A stretch of 64,000 bases of DNA from positions 22,747 through 86,746 of the forward strand of contig JAFUVS010000010.1 in NCBI GenBank assembly GCA_017471175.1, in the 5' to 3' direction. The DNA is from Paludibacteraceae bacterium (GTDB taxonomy: Bacteria > Bacteroidota > Bacteroidia > Bacteroidales > Paludibacteraceae). Shown one piece after another: positions 1 through 9,260 of this stretch (position 1 is the stretch's first letter; each line of letters begins with the position of its first letter). A program made the position numbers and the translations under genes. The notes under the pieces are model-generated. The model made no database searches, had not been told where the DNA came from, and saw nothing but the letters and a program-made list of their open reading frames with translations.

Positions 1-2
1 AC

Positions 3-1334
3 GACATATTAGGCGACTATATACTCTCGGAGCAATCGTTAGGCGGGACTAAAGCCACCGCCGAGCAACAGGGCGAGATTATGCGGGACAGCCTAAGCGA
101 CAGGAACGTAATAGCTGAGGGTATGAACCACGAGCATGCGCGCAACCAACTGCAAGCGGGCGTGATAGCGTTGTCGCACAGCGGTAAGTGGCAGGCGGCA
201 CAAAACACTTTATCGTGGGGAGTGAAAGGTCAGGCAGAACTGATTAGCGACCGCATCAGCGAATGGGAATGGCGCGACTCGGCAGGGTACTCTATGCCGA
301 ACGACAATAGGACAATGCAACTGTTCTACACGATGAAAGGCGAGAACAGGATGCGCAGCGCGCGGATGGAAGCCTACATACAGGATGCGTACAAATGGAA
401 CACGGAGGCTGGGAACGTGATATTGACAGGGGGCGTAAGGCTCAACTGGTGGAACTTCACGAACGAGGTGTTGGTATCGCCTCGTGCCAATGTGGTATGG
501 TTCACGGGCAAGCAGCGAGACTTGGCTCTTCGCTTCGGGACGGGACTGTACTACCAAGCCCCCTTCTACAAGGAGTTGCGCGACACGATGACGACCAACG
601 GGGTGACACGTATCGTGCTGAACGACAGACTGAAAGCGCAACGGTCGGTACATACGGTGGCGGGGTTGGACTATTATTTCCGCGCATGGGGCAGACCGTT
701 CAAGTTCACGACCGAACTGTACGCCAAATACACCGACCGAATGGTGTCCTATACGGTTGAGAACGTGCGCGTAAGGTACTCGGGCAAGAACGACAGCCGT
801 GCCTATACATTGGGAGCGGATCTGAAACTATACGGCGAGTTGGTGCCCGGAGTGGACTCGTGGATTAGTTTTAGCGCGATGCGCAGCCGTATGCACATGG
901 AAAATGATGTACATCACCTCGGCTGGTTCCCCACCCCGCAGGAGCAACGCTGGGCGGTAACGTTCTTCTTCCAAGACTATATCCCGAAGTTCCCGCAATA
1001 CCGTCTGCACCTGAAGTTTATCTACTCGGAGGGTCTGCCTTTCGGCTATCCGCACCGCGAGGATATGCGTTACTTGGGACACCTGTCCTCGTACAAGCGA
1101 TTGGACGTAGGGGCGAGCCGCACTTTTTCGGCACAGACCGATAAGTTTATGCGCAAGGACGGAGCGAAACATATCGAATCGTGGAGCATCTACTTTGAGG
1201 TGTTCAATATAGTGGGCTGGAAGAATGTCAATTCGTACTACTGGATCTCTGCCGCCAACGGCAACCAATGGGCAAGCCCGAACTACCTGACGGGCAGGAT
1301 GTATAACCTGCGCTTGGCTATCAACCTCAAATAA
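3..1334 (+). CDS. TonB-dependent receptor-like outer-membrane beta-barrel, C-terminal part (5' truncated)
   Basis: The reading frame is open from base 3, upstream of the first ATG at 81, so this is the 3' part of a longer gene. About 443 residues are visible and no plug or signal peptide is in view. The chain alternates short turns with aromatic-rich amphipathic strands, as in a large outer-membrane barrel. Its end (EVFNIVGWKNVNSYYW..., then YNLRLAINLK) resembles the closing strands of Bacteroidota TonB-dependent receptors, where a final aromatic or hydrophobic strand serves as the BAM signal. The substrate cannot be inferred. mutS follows after 28 bp with no promoter box seen between them. 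Confidence 0.75.
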   Translation, partial: DILGDYILSEQSLGGTKATAEQQGEIMRDSLSDRNVIAEGMNHEHARNQLQAGVIALSHSGKWQAAQNTLSWGVKGQAELISDRISEWEWRDSAGYSMPNDNRTMQLFYTMKGENRMRSARMEAYIQDAYKWNTEAGNVILTGGVRLNWWNFTNEVLVSPRANVVWFTGKQRDLALRFGTGLYYQAPFYKELRDTMTTNGVTRIVLNDRLKAQRSVHTVAGLDYYFRAWGRPFKFTTELYAKYTDRMVSYTVENVRVRYSGKNDSRAYTLGADLKLYGELVPGVDSWISFSAMRSRMHMENDVHHLGWFPTPQEQRWAVTFFFQDYIPKFPQYRLHLKFIYSEGLPFGYPHREDMRYLGHLSSYKRLDVGASRTFSAQTDKFMRKDGAKHIESWSIYFEVFNIVGWKNVNSYYWISAANGNQWASPNYLTGRMYNLRLAINLK

Positions 1335-1362
1335 ACTTTTCTAAAAAACATTTTCAGCGCGT

Positions 1363-3972
1363 ATGAAAGAGACCCCGATGATGGAGCAGTTTCGCAAGAT
1401 AAAAGAGCAATACCCCGATGCGTTGCTTCTCTTCCGCTGTGGAGACTTCTATGAGACCTATTCGGAAGATGCCGTAAAGGCTGCCAAGATACTGAATATC
1501 ACGCTGACGCACCGCAATAACGGCAATTCGACACCTACGACGGAGATGGCGGGTTTTCCGTTTCACGCCTTGGACACGTACCTGCCTAAGTTAGTGCGTT
1601 CGGGGCTGCGCGTAGCGATATGCGACCAGTTGGAAGACTCTAAACTGACCAAGAAATTAGTGAAACGGGGGGTGACGGAATTGGTTACGCCCGGGCTGAA
1701 CTACTCGGATGCCGCCACGCCTGCGAGGGAAAACAACTTCGTTAGTTGCGTACATTTTGCGCCGGCTCAAAAGGGGCAACCGCAACATTTCGGCATCGCT
1801 TTCTTGGATATATCAACGGGTGAGTTTCTTGCCGCCGAGGGGAGTGCGGACTATGCGGAGCGGCTGCTGTCATCGTTTGCGCCCAAGGAGGTGCTGTTCA
1901 TACGCGATAAGAAACAGCAGTTTGAGGAGTTGTTCGGCACCAAGTATTTCACCTACTGTTTGGAGGACTGGATGCTGACCACGGAGGCTTGTACGGAGCG
2001 GCTGAACAAGCAGTTCGGTACGCAGAGTCTGAAGGGTTTCGGCTTTGCTTCGCTGCCCAATGCCGTGATAGCTGCCGGCGGCATACTCCACTACCTTGAT
2101 ATGACGCAGCACTTGCAGACGGGTCATATCCAACATCTGAGCCGTATCGAAGCCGACCGCTACGTATGGTTGGATCCGTTCACGGTGCGCAACTTAGAAA
2201 TCTTCGGTGCCCAAGCCGATGATCCGCATACGCTCTTCGGCATACTGAACCGCACGCTCACGCCGATGGGCAGTCGTCTGATGCGCCGCTGGACGGGTAT
2301 GCCGCTCAAAGAGTTGCGCCCGATACGGAACAGGCAACAGGTGGTGGAATATCTGTTCAAGCAGCCTAATGTAAGAGAGCTGCTGACGCAACAACTCAAC
2401 GGGATGAGCGATGTGGAGCGATTGGTGAGCCGTCTGAGTACAGGGCGAATCAGTCCGCGTGAGATGGTGCATTTAGGTACTGTACTGCAAGCCATTGCGC
2501 CCATCAAGCAGGCTCTGATGCAGGCAGAGGACACCCCTTATCTGCATACGTTGGGCGAACAGATGACGCTCTGCAAGGAACTGGGCGAGAGAATCAAGAA
2601 GACGATGGCACTCAATCCGCCCTCGGTACAAGGACGACCGGATATGATCGGGCAGGGCGTGGACGAAGAATTGGACAACCTGCGCGATATTAGAAGCCAC
2701 AGCAAAGAGTACGTGATGAAGATACAGCGCGATGAGGCAGAGCGGACGGGCATACAGAGCCTGAAGATAGGCTTCAACAACGTGTTCGGCTACTACTTGG
2801 AGGTGCGCAATACGTATAAAGACCAAGTGCCACCGGAGTGGCTACGCAAGCAAACCCTGGTCAATGCCGAACGCTACATAACCCCCGAACTGAAAGAGTA
2901 CGAAGAGAAGATTTCGACCGCCGACGATAAGATACAGATTATAGAGAACCGTATCTTCACCGACCTGATGCTCTTTGGCGGGAAGTATGCGGCTGACCTT
3001 CAGACAGATGCCAATATACTGGCACAAATAGACTGCCTGTTGAGTTTCGCGCTCGTAGCGGAAGAGTATCACTATGTATGCCCGGAGGTGAACAAAAGCC
3101 TGAAGATAGATATCCGTCAGGGGCGACACCCTGTCATTGAGCGGCACATGCCCGCAGGCGAGAGTTACGTAGCCAACGATGTGCTGTTAGACAATGAAAG
3201 TCAGCAGATTATTATGCTGACCGGTCCGAATATGGCGGGTAAGTCGGCATTGCTTCGTCAGACGGCACTGATCACACTGATGGCTCAAATGGGTTCGTTC
3301 GTTCCGGCAGATAGCGCGTCTATCGGATTGGTGGACAAGGTGTTTACGCGTGTGGGCGCGAGCGACAATATCACGTCGGGCGAATCGACCTTTATGGTGG
3401 AGATGAACGAGGCGGCAGGCATACTGAACAACCTGAGTGAGCGGTCGTTAGTGCTCTTTGACGAATTAGGACGTGGCACTTCGACCTACGACGGCATATC
3501 CATAGCGTGGGCCATCGTGGAGTACCTGCATGAGAACCGCTGCCACGCCAAGACGCTGTTTGCCACCCACTACCACGAACTGAACGAGATGGAACGCACA
3601 TTTGACAGGATACGCAACTACAACGTATCCGTTCGAGAAGCAGGCGGGAAAGTGATCTTCCTGCGCAAATTAGTGCCGGGCGGGTCGGAACACAGTTTCG
3701 GTATCCACGTGGCACAATTGGCGGGTATGCCCAAGTCCATCGTGGAGCGCGCGAAAATCATTCTCTCCGACCTTGAAGGCAAACAGACCAACAAGGCGGG
3801 CGCATTGCAGTCCGCATCGCAACGAGAGGGATTGCAACTGTCGTTCTTCCAGTTGGACGACCCCGTGTTAGAACAAATACGCGATGAGGTGAAAGCACTG
3901 AACATCAATGCCATCACCCCTATCGAAGCACTAAATAAACTCTCTGAAATCAAAAAATTAGTCGGCGGATAG
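1363..3972 (+). CDS. mutS: DNA mismatch repair protein MutS
   Basis: This is a full-length MutS of 869 aa, which recognises mismatches and starts methyl-independent repair with MutL. The N-terminal mismatch-binding domain carries the Phe-X-Glu wedge at F29-Y30-E31 (GDFYETY). The connector, lever and clamp domains follow. The ATPase domain has Walker [10 protein letters not shown] at about residues 620-628, the [10 protein letters not shown] signature, Walker [13 protein letters not shown] and the FATHYHEL switch. The C-terminal helix-turn-helix tail is present. The ATG at 1363 gives the expected N-terminus. The next gene starts 12 bp after the stop, so co-transcription is likely. Confidence 0.97.
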   Translation: MKETPMMEQFRKIKEQYPDALLLFRCGDFYETYSEDAVKAAKILNITLTHRNNGNSTPTTEMAGFPFHALDTYLPKLVRSGLRVAICDQLEDSKLTKKLVKRGVTELVTPGLNYSDAATPARENNFVSCVHFAPAQKGQPQHFGIAFLDISTGEFLAAEGSADYAERLLSSFAPKEVLFIRDKKQQFEELFGTKYFTYCLEDWMLTTEACTERLNKQFGTQSLKGFGFASLPNAVIAAGGILHYLDMTQHLQTGHIQHLSRIEADRYVWLDPFTVRNLEIFGAQADDPHTLFGILNRTLTPMGSRLMRRWTGMPLKELRPIRNRQQVVEYLFKQPNVRELLTQQLNGMSDVERLVSRLSTGRISPREMVHLGTVLQAIAPIKQALMQAEDTPYLHTLGEQMTLCKELGERIKKTMALNPPSVQGRPDMIGQGVDEELDNLRDIRSHSKEYVMKIQRDEAERTGIQSLKIGFNNVFGYYLEVRNTYKDQVPPEWLRKQTLVNAERYITPELKEYEEKISTADDKIQIIENRIFTDLMLFGGKYAADLQTDANILAQIDCLLSFALVAEEYHYVCPEVNKSLKIDIRQGRHPVIERHMPAGESYVANDVLLDNESQQIIMLTGPNMAGKSALLRQTALITLMAQMGSFVPADSASIGLVDKVFTRVGASDNITSGESTFMVEMNEAAGILNNLSERSLVLFDELGRGTSTYDGISIAWAIVEYLHENRCHAKTLFATHYHELNEMERTFDRIRNYNVSVREAGGKVIFLRKLVPGGSEHSFGIHVAQLAGMPKSIVERAKIILSDLEGKQTNKAGALQSASQREGLQLSFFQLDDPVLEQIRDEVKALNINAITPIEALNKLSEIKKLVGG

Positions 3973-3984
3973 CCACTGCATAGT

Positions 3985-5028
3985 ATGACCTTATTACTTC
4001 TATTTCTACTTTTATCAATTGCGTTGTCGTTCCTCTGTTCGCTGTTGGAATCGACCTTGATGTCCACTACGCTCAGTTACATTACGCTGCGTGAACAGGA
4101 AGGCTATAAGCCTGCCACACGCATGAAACAGTACAAGACCGAGCCGGACCAACCGTTAGCAGCCATACTGTCGTTCAACACGATAGCCAATACGGCGGGT
4201 GCTACCGCCGTGGGTCATCAAGCCACGATTGTCTTTCAGTCGCTGCCTATCGGCGTGGTGAGCGCGACGATGACGCTGCTCATTCTGATTTTTGCGGAAA
4301 TCATCCCCAAGAAAATCGGCACTACCCACTGGAAGCACTTGATGGGCTTTGCAGCGGAAATGATACGTATTCTGATTGTGCTGATGTATCCGTTTGTGAT
4401 GCTGTTCCGATGGATCGGTCGTCTCTTCCCGGACACGGACGAAGCGTCGGTGAGCCGCGATGAGGTAGTGGCGATGGCAAGCGTAGGCGAAGAGGAGGGC
4501 GTGATAGAAGAGGACGAGAACAAGTTCATCCATAATATCATACACATCGACGACGTGAAGGCGAGCGATGTGATGACCCCGCGCGTGGTGGCAGCCATAG
4601 CAAGCGAGCAGATGACGCTCAGAGAGTACTACGATGATGACCAATATGACCACTTCTCGCGCATACCCGTCTATGCCGAGTCGCCGGAATACATAACAGG
4701 TTACGTGCTGCGCGACGATGCCTTGGAAGACTTGGCGGAGGATAACTTTACCAAAAAATTAGGCGAAATCAAGCGACCTATTCCCATCTACAACGAAGAT
4801 ATGTCGATTGGCGAGATTTTTGACCTGCTGCTTAAGGAGCGGAGCAAGATAGCCGCCATCATCGATGAATACGGCTGCTTTCAAGGCATATTGACGATGG
4901 AAGACATTATCGAAACCATCTTCGGGTTGGAGATTGTGGACGAGAACGACGAGATAACGGATATGCAGGCGTATGCCCGCGAAAGGTGGCAACAACGGTT
5001 GAAACGATACAAGAAGGAAAAGAAATGA
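3985..5028 (+). CDS. CNNM (DUF21) and CBS-pair membrane protein
   Basis: 347 aa. The first 150 or so residues hold three to four hydrophobic helices of the DUF21/CNNM transmembrane domain, including a conserved small-residue stretch (FNTIANTAGATAVG). A CBS pair follows at about residues 190-310 (VMTPRVVAAIA..., EYGCFQGILTMEDIIETIFGLEI). The family includes bacterial CorC/MpfA-type proteins linked to Mg2+ homeostasis. The common C-terminal CorC/HlyC transporter-associated domain appears to be missing: the protein ends soon after the second CBS motif with a basic tail. The inferred role is nucleotide-regulated divalent cation export or sensing at the inner membrane. The stop overlaps the next start (ATGA). 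Confidence 0.85.
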   Translation: MTLLLLFLLLSIALSFLCSLLESTLMSTTLSYITLREQEGYKPATRMKQYKTEPDQPLAAILSFNTIANTAGATAVGHQATIVFQSLPIGVVSATMTLLILIFAEIIPKKIGTTHWKHLMGFAAEMIRILIVLMYPFVMLFRWIGRLFPDTDEASVSRDEVVAMASVGEEEGVIEEDENKFIHNIIHIDDVKASDVMTPRVVAAIASEQMTLREYYDDDQYDHFSRIPVYAESPEYITGYVLRDDALEDLAEDNFTKKLGEIKRPIPIYNEDMSIGEIFDLLLKERSKIAAIIDEYGCFQGILTMEDIIETIFGLEIVDENDEITDMQAYARERWQQRLKRYKKEKK

Positions 5029-6746
5029 TTCTAACCGATAAGAGAGAGAGACGTTCGGCATTAGGGATGATGCTGTTTTTGGTGTCGCCGACGTTATTGG
5101 GGTTGATTATGGCAGACAACATCTCGTCTGCTGATTTTCGTTATATGGCGAATACAACGGCAGGGGATATATGGGCATATATGCTGTACTTCACGGCGGG
5201 GATAGCGTGCTATGGGATGGGGTTAGCCTTTTTCAAGCGGCGGACGTTCTTCTATATTGCGATGCTCACGTTCGTGCCTGCAGGTATCGATATCGTGCAT
5301 CTGATTCTGAACGGAGCCACGACCTCCCTACTCTTTCTCTATACGTGCGCGATAGCCGAGCCGGGCGAGTTGTGGGAACTATTCACAACCTATTGGTGGG
5401 TGCTGGGGACGGCGATGACGCTGTGGACTATCTATTTGGTGCTCAACCGGCGATATATCAAAAACGAATATACGATTAAGAATCCCGTATGGCGTTACCT
5501 TATCGTTGGTTTGGGGCTGATTTTCTACGTCAGTTGCGGCAGAATGGAGCCTGTTCGCCGCTCCAATCCGACGAATATCTACCTTCAGACCGCCGAAATA
5601 ATCCGCTTGCAGCGCACGATAAAGAACGCCGATGATGTGCTACGGAATTTTCGTTTCGGAGCGACTTATATGGGTGGTTCGGAAACGGATAAGTCAGAGG
5701 GGGAAGAGTTGGTGGTGTTCCTTGTGGGCGAAACCTCGCGCTACGACCACTGGCAGTTGAACGGCTACGAGCGCGCCACATCACCTCGTCTGATAGAACG
5801 CGGTGAGCAGATTTTGAGTTTCGACAGTTGTTACAGCGTGAGCAACCTGACCGCTGTGAGTGTGCCAATGATGCTTTCGCGCGCTACCCCTACTGAACAG
5901 GAGCGGCTGTATCAAGAAAAGAGCCTGCCGGAAGCGTTTGGGGAAGCGGGTTATCGCACGGCGTGGATAGCCGACCAGAGCTTTACAAACGAGCAGTTGC
6001 TGCGAATCTCTTCCGCCTGCGATGCTTCATATTACTTTGAGGCGGGCAGCAAGTTGCAAAGGTCGTATATGGACTCGGTGCTGCTTGAACCGTTAGCTCA
6101 GGAGTTGCAAGCCTCCAAAGGACAAAAAGAGATGATTGTGATTCACTCTCTTGGTTGTCATTTCAAATACTCGGCGCGCTATCCGAAGTCGTTTAGCGTG
6201 TTTGAACCGGATTTGAAAGAACGGGACATACGCGCTATGATAGAAGATATGGACATAAAAAGCGGCAGGCTTATACGTGATCGAGTGGTGCTGAACGAAA
6301 TAAGGGAATTGTTCGTCAATAGTTATGACAATGCCATCCTCTATACGGACTACTTTATCGATGCGGTCATCCGTCAGTTGGAGCAGACGGGCAGACCTGC
6401 GGTGTTGGTCTATGTGGGCGACCACGGGGAGAACCTCTTGGACGACGAGAAGAATATGCTGATGCACGGAACGTACTACGGCAGCAAATACGAATACCAC
6501 GTACCGCTGTTCGTATGGACTTCGCAGCAGTACCAGGAAGCCTATCCCAAACAAGTTCGGGCGATGCGGCAAAACAAAGACAAGGTATTCAGCACGATGC
6601 ATCTTTTCCACTCGTTGCTTGACTTGGGGCATATCCGTATGGCGGATTGGGAGCCGACAAAAAGTTTGAGCAGCGACTCCTGCCGTGGGGAGCATCCGAT
6701 TATCGGGTTGGATGCCAACCTCAAACCCAAAGAACTGCCTTTATAA
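5025..6746 (+). CDS. phosphoethanolamine transferase, EptA/sulfatase superfamily
   Basis: 573 aa from the ATG at 5025, which overlaps the previous stop as ATGA; an upstream in-frame ATG at 4986 lies inside the preceding gene and is less likely. About four to five membrane helices occupy the first 190 residues. The periplasmic alkaline-phosphatase-fold domain follows with GETSRYDHWQLNGYERATSP (metal-ligand Glu), the nucleophile Thr at about residue 276 in NLTAVSVPMM, and VGDHGENL near the end. This layout matches EptA/PmrC-type enzymes that move phosphoethanolamine from phosphatidylethanolamine to lipid A or another glycan. The cysteines that bracket the nucleophile in Proteobacterial EptA are absent. 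The acceptor is unknown. Confidence 0.85.
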   Translation: MILTDKRERRSALGMMLFLVSPTLLGLIMADNISSADFRYMANTTAGDIWAYMLYFTAGIACYGMGLAFFKRRTFFYIAMLTFVPAGIDIVHLILNGATTSLLFLYTCAIAEPGELWELFTTYWWVLGTAMTLWTIYLVLNRRYIKNEYTIKNPVWRYLIVGLGLIFYVSCGRMEPVRRSNPTNIYLQTAEIIRLQRTIKNADDVLRNFRFGATYMGGSETDKSEGEELVVFLVGETSRYDHWQLNGYERATSPRLIERGEQILSFDSCYSVSNLTAVSVPMMLSRATPTEQERLYQEKSLPEAFGEAGYRTAWIADQSFTNEQLLRISSACDASYYFEAGSKLQRSYMDSVLLEPLAQELQASKGQKEMIVIHSLGCHFKYSARYPKSFSVFEPDLKERDIRAMIEDMDIKSGRLIRDRVVLNEIRELFVNSYDNAILYTDYFIDAVIRQLEQTGRPAVLVYVGDHGENLLDDEKNMLMHGTYYGSKYEYHVPLFVWTSQQYQEAYPKQVRAMRQNKDKVFSTMHLFHSLLDLGHIRMADWEPTKSLSSDSCRGEHPIIGLDANLKPKELPL

Positions 6747-6752
6747 AATAAG

Positions 6753-6764
6753 GATACCGGTATC
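6753..6764. repeat. 12-bp perfect palindrome upstream of lpdA
   Basis: GATACCGGTATC reads the same on both strands and lies just after the eptA-like stop, 43 bp before lpdA. It could be an operator or a chance palindrome. There is no T-run to make it a terminator. Confidence 0.4.
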
Positions 6765-6806
6765 AACCCCAAAAAAGACATAAAGAACTATAAAACATAT
6801 ACGATT

Positions 6807-8144
6807 ATGCAGTACTTTTTAGCAGTTATCGGTGGCGGACCTGCCGGTTACACCGCCGCAGAAAAGGCTTTGAAAGCCGGTAAAGAAGTGGTTATTTTTG
6901 AGCAAGAGTCGTTGGGCGGCACGTGCCTGAACGTAGGGTGTATTCCAACCAAGACACTGCTTTACAGCGCGAAGCAGTACTATAATGCGCTGAACGCAGA
7001 CAAGTACGGCGTGCATGCCGACGGCGTACAGTTCGACTATGCGAAGATGGTACAGCGCAGGCAGAAAGTGGTGCGCAAATTGGTGGCAGGTATCAAGCAA
7101 CGTCTGAAGAGCGACCTCTGCACCGTAGTGAATGCGGCTGCGAAGGTGGTCAGCCGCACGGACGAGCAAGTGGTGATTGAGGCAAACGGCGAGCAGTATG
7201 AAGCGCAGAACCTGCTTATCTGCACGGGTTCGACCAATTTTGTTCCTCCTATCGCAGGCGTAAAGGACAATGCTGCCGTATGGGATTCGACCGACGCGTT
7301 GGCTGCTACCGTATTGCCGCAGTCGATGATTATCGTGGGCGGCGGCGTGATCGGTATGGAGTTTGCCACCTTGTACCACGAGTTGGGCGTACCCGTAACG
7401 GTGGTGGAAGCGATGCCGCAGATCCTGCCCAACCTTGACCCCGATGTAGTTAAGATACTGCGCGACAAATACGAGAAGAGCGGTATCCGCATCCTGACCG
7501 AAACGAAAGTGATGGCATTGGACTGCGGCAAAGTAACCGCGCAATCAGCCACGGGCGAAGAGCTGACCTTGGAAGCCGAACACGTTCTGATTAGTGTCGG
7601 TCGCCGCTCAAACCTTGTCGGATTAGAGGCTCTGACCGACCTTGCCGTCAATCGCGGTATCACGGTGAACGAGAAGATGCAAACGAACCTGAGGAACGTC
7701 TATGCGGCAGGCGATGTGACGGGCAAGATTATGTTGGCACACGTGGCAAGCCGTCAGGCGGAAGTGGCAGTAGCCAATATGCTCGGCGAGACCGACCAAA
7801 CGATTGATTATAACGCTATTCCGTCGGTTGTTTATACCAATCCGGAGATAGCGAGCGTAGGGCGAATGGAAAAAGACCTGCAGGAAGGCGAATATGAGGT
7901 ACGTTCGCTGCCGATGGCTTATTCGGGACGCTTCGTTGCCGAGAACGAAGGCGAGACGGGATTGTGCAAGATGCTGCTTGACAAGAACAAACACGTCATC
8001 GGCGTACACATGTTAGGTAATCCCTGTTCGGAGTTTGTGGCAGCCGCCTCGTTTGCAGTCCGTATGGGTTACACGGTAGAGCAGATGGAACAGGTGGTGT
8101 TCCCCCACCCGACCGTGAGCGAGATACTGAAAGAGATTCTATGA
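6807..8144 (+). CDS. lpdA: dihydrolipoyl dehydrogenase
   Basis: 445 aa flavoprotein disulfide reductase. It has the N-terminal FAD-binding GGGPAGYTAAEKA motif, the redox-active cysteine pair in GGTCLNVGCIPTK, a central NAD-binding IVGGGVIGMEFA motif, the second FAD motif (VYAAGDV) and the C-terminal catalytic HPTVSEI. It reoxidises dihydrolipoamide in 2-oxoacid dehydrogenase or glycine cleavage complexes. No E1, E2 or glycine-cleavage gene is adjacent, so its partner complex is encoded elsewhere. The family contains close relatives, but the length and both signature motifs favour lipoamide dehydrogenase. Confidence 0.93.
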   Translation: MQYFLAVIGGGPAGYTAAEKALKAGKEVVIFEQESLGGTCLNVGCIPTKTLLYSAKQYYNALNADKYGVHADGVQFDYAKMVQRRQKVVRKLVAGIKQRLKSDLCTVVNAAAKVVSRTDEQVVIEANGEQYEAQNLLICTGSTNFVPPIAGVKDNAAVWDSTDALAATVLPQSMIIVGGGVIGMEFATLYHELGVPVTVVEAMPQILPNLDPDVVKILRDKYEKSGIRILTETKVMALDCGKVTAQSATGEELTLEAEHVLISVGRRSNLVGLEALTDLAVNRGITVNEKMQTNLRNVYAAGDVTGKIMLAHVASRQAEVAVANMLGETDQTIDYNAIPSVVYTNPEIASVGRMEKDLQEGEYEVRSLPMAYSGRFVAENEGETGLCKMLLDKNKHVIGVHMLGNPCSEFVAAASFAVRMGYTVEQMEQVVFPHPTVSEILKEIL

Positions 8145-8187
8145 TTTCGACAAACTTCTGAATCCAAATTTTTCTAACTCACTTTCT

Positions 8188-9117
8188 ATGACTATACAAG
8201 AAGAGATACGCCAACTATGCCGCCAAAAGAACGCGGTCATTATGGCGCACTACTACCAGCGCGGTGAGGTGCAGGATGTGGCTGATTTCATCGGCGACAG
8301 CCTTGCCCTCGCGCAGCAGGCAGCGAAGACCAAAGCAGACATCATCGTGATGTGCGGCGTGCACTTTATGGCAGAGACCGCCAAGTGTCTGTGTCCCGAC
8401 AAGAAAGTGCTCATTCCCGCTCCCGAAGCGGGTTGCAGTTTGGCAGACAGTTGTCAGGCAGCCGACCTGAGGAAGTGGAAGGAGCAGCACCCCGACTATA
8501 CGGTGGTCAGTTACGTGAACACGTCCGCCGAGGTGAAAGCCCTGACGGATGTGGTGGTAACAAGCAGCAATGCACTGAAGATTGTCAATCAGTTGCCCAA
8601 GGACGCAAAGATTCTGTTCGGACCGGATCAAAACTTAGGCAACTACATCAACTCGATGACGGGCAGGCAGATGGAACTGTGGAACGGCTCGTGCCACGTG
8701 CATGCGCGTTTTTCCGCTGAAGCGTTGATGCGCCTCAAACAGGAACACCCGAACGCCAAAGTGTTGACCCACCCCGAGTGCAAGCAGGTGATTATCAACC
8801 TAAGCGATGTAGTGGGTTCGACGCAGGCTCTGCTCAATTATGTGCGCGAGCATAAGGACAGCGAGTACATCATCGTTACCGAGTGGGGCGTTATCCACGA
8901 GATGCAGAAGTCGTGTCCCGATGTACGCTTCATTCCTGTGCCGCCGGAAGTAACGGAAGGTGTGGGCTGCTCGTGCAACGAGTGCGAGTATATGCGTATG
9001 ATTACCTTGGAGAAGTTGCGTGACACATTGCATGATGAAACAAACACAGTCGAAGTGCCTCTTGATATAGCAGAACAAGCCATTCGCAGCATTCGCCGTA
9101 TGTTAGAGATGTCTTGA
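8188..9117 (+). CDS. nadA: quinolinate synthase
   Basis: 309 aa. NadA condenses iminoaspartate with dihydroxyacetone phosphate to quinolinate in de novo NAD synthesis and uses an oxygen-sensitive [4Fe-4S] cluster. Conserved parts are AHYYQRGEVQDVADFIGDS near the N-terminus, cysteines in MCGVHFMAETAKCL, HPEC in the middle and the C-terminal CSCNECEYMRM cluster region. The length suits the short bacterial form. nadB and nadC are not nearby. The gene sits 43 bp after lpdA on the same strand, with no clear promoter between them. Confidence 0.96.
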   Translation: MTIQEEIRQLCRQKNAVIMAHYYQRGEVQDVADFIGDSLALAQQAAKTKADIIVMCGVHFMAETAKCLCPDKKVLIPAPEAGCSLADSCQAADLRKWKEQHPDYTVVSYVNTSAEVKALTDVVVTSSNALKIVNQLPKDAKILFGPDQNLGNYINSMTGRQMELWNGSCHVHARFSAEALMRLKQEHPNAKVLTHPECKQVIINLSDVVGSTQALLNYVREHKDSEYIIVTEWGVIHEMQKSCPDVRFIPVPPEVTEGVGCSCNECEYMRMITLEKLRDTLHDETNTVEVPLDIAEQAIRSIRRMLEMS

Positions 9118-9138
9118 CGGGTATCGTGTCCGGACTGA

Positions 9139-9228
9139 AATCGCAGATTTTTTCACGAAGAATCGCAGATTTATTTGAGAGAAATCGCAAATTTGTTTTG
9201 GCAGAATCGCAGATTTTTGTACTTTTGC
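9139..9228 (+). promoter_or_regulatory. four 22-bp-phased dyad repeats over the DUF4143 ATPase promoter
   Basis: The core AATCGCAGATTT (third copy AATCGCAAATTT) starts at 9139, 9161, 9183 and 9205, exactly 22 bp apart. Each core is a small dyad, AAATC-GCA-GATTT in copy 1. The -7 box TACTTTTGC lies at 9220-9228, and a TTTG -33 candidate at 9197-9200 falls within copy 3, so copies 3 and 4 overlap the promoter itself. This is the layout expected of cooperative repressor sites on one face of the helix. Confidence 0.75.
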
Positions 9229-9260
9229 GGCGTTTTTAATCTGATAAATACGATACGGTT

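Noticed and set aside
9139-9228. CRISPR-like reading of the 22-bp repeats
   Set aside because: The conserved core is only about 12 bp, the intervening sequence is about 10 bp, there are four units and no cas genes, and the array overlaps a promoter.
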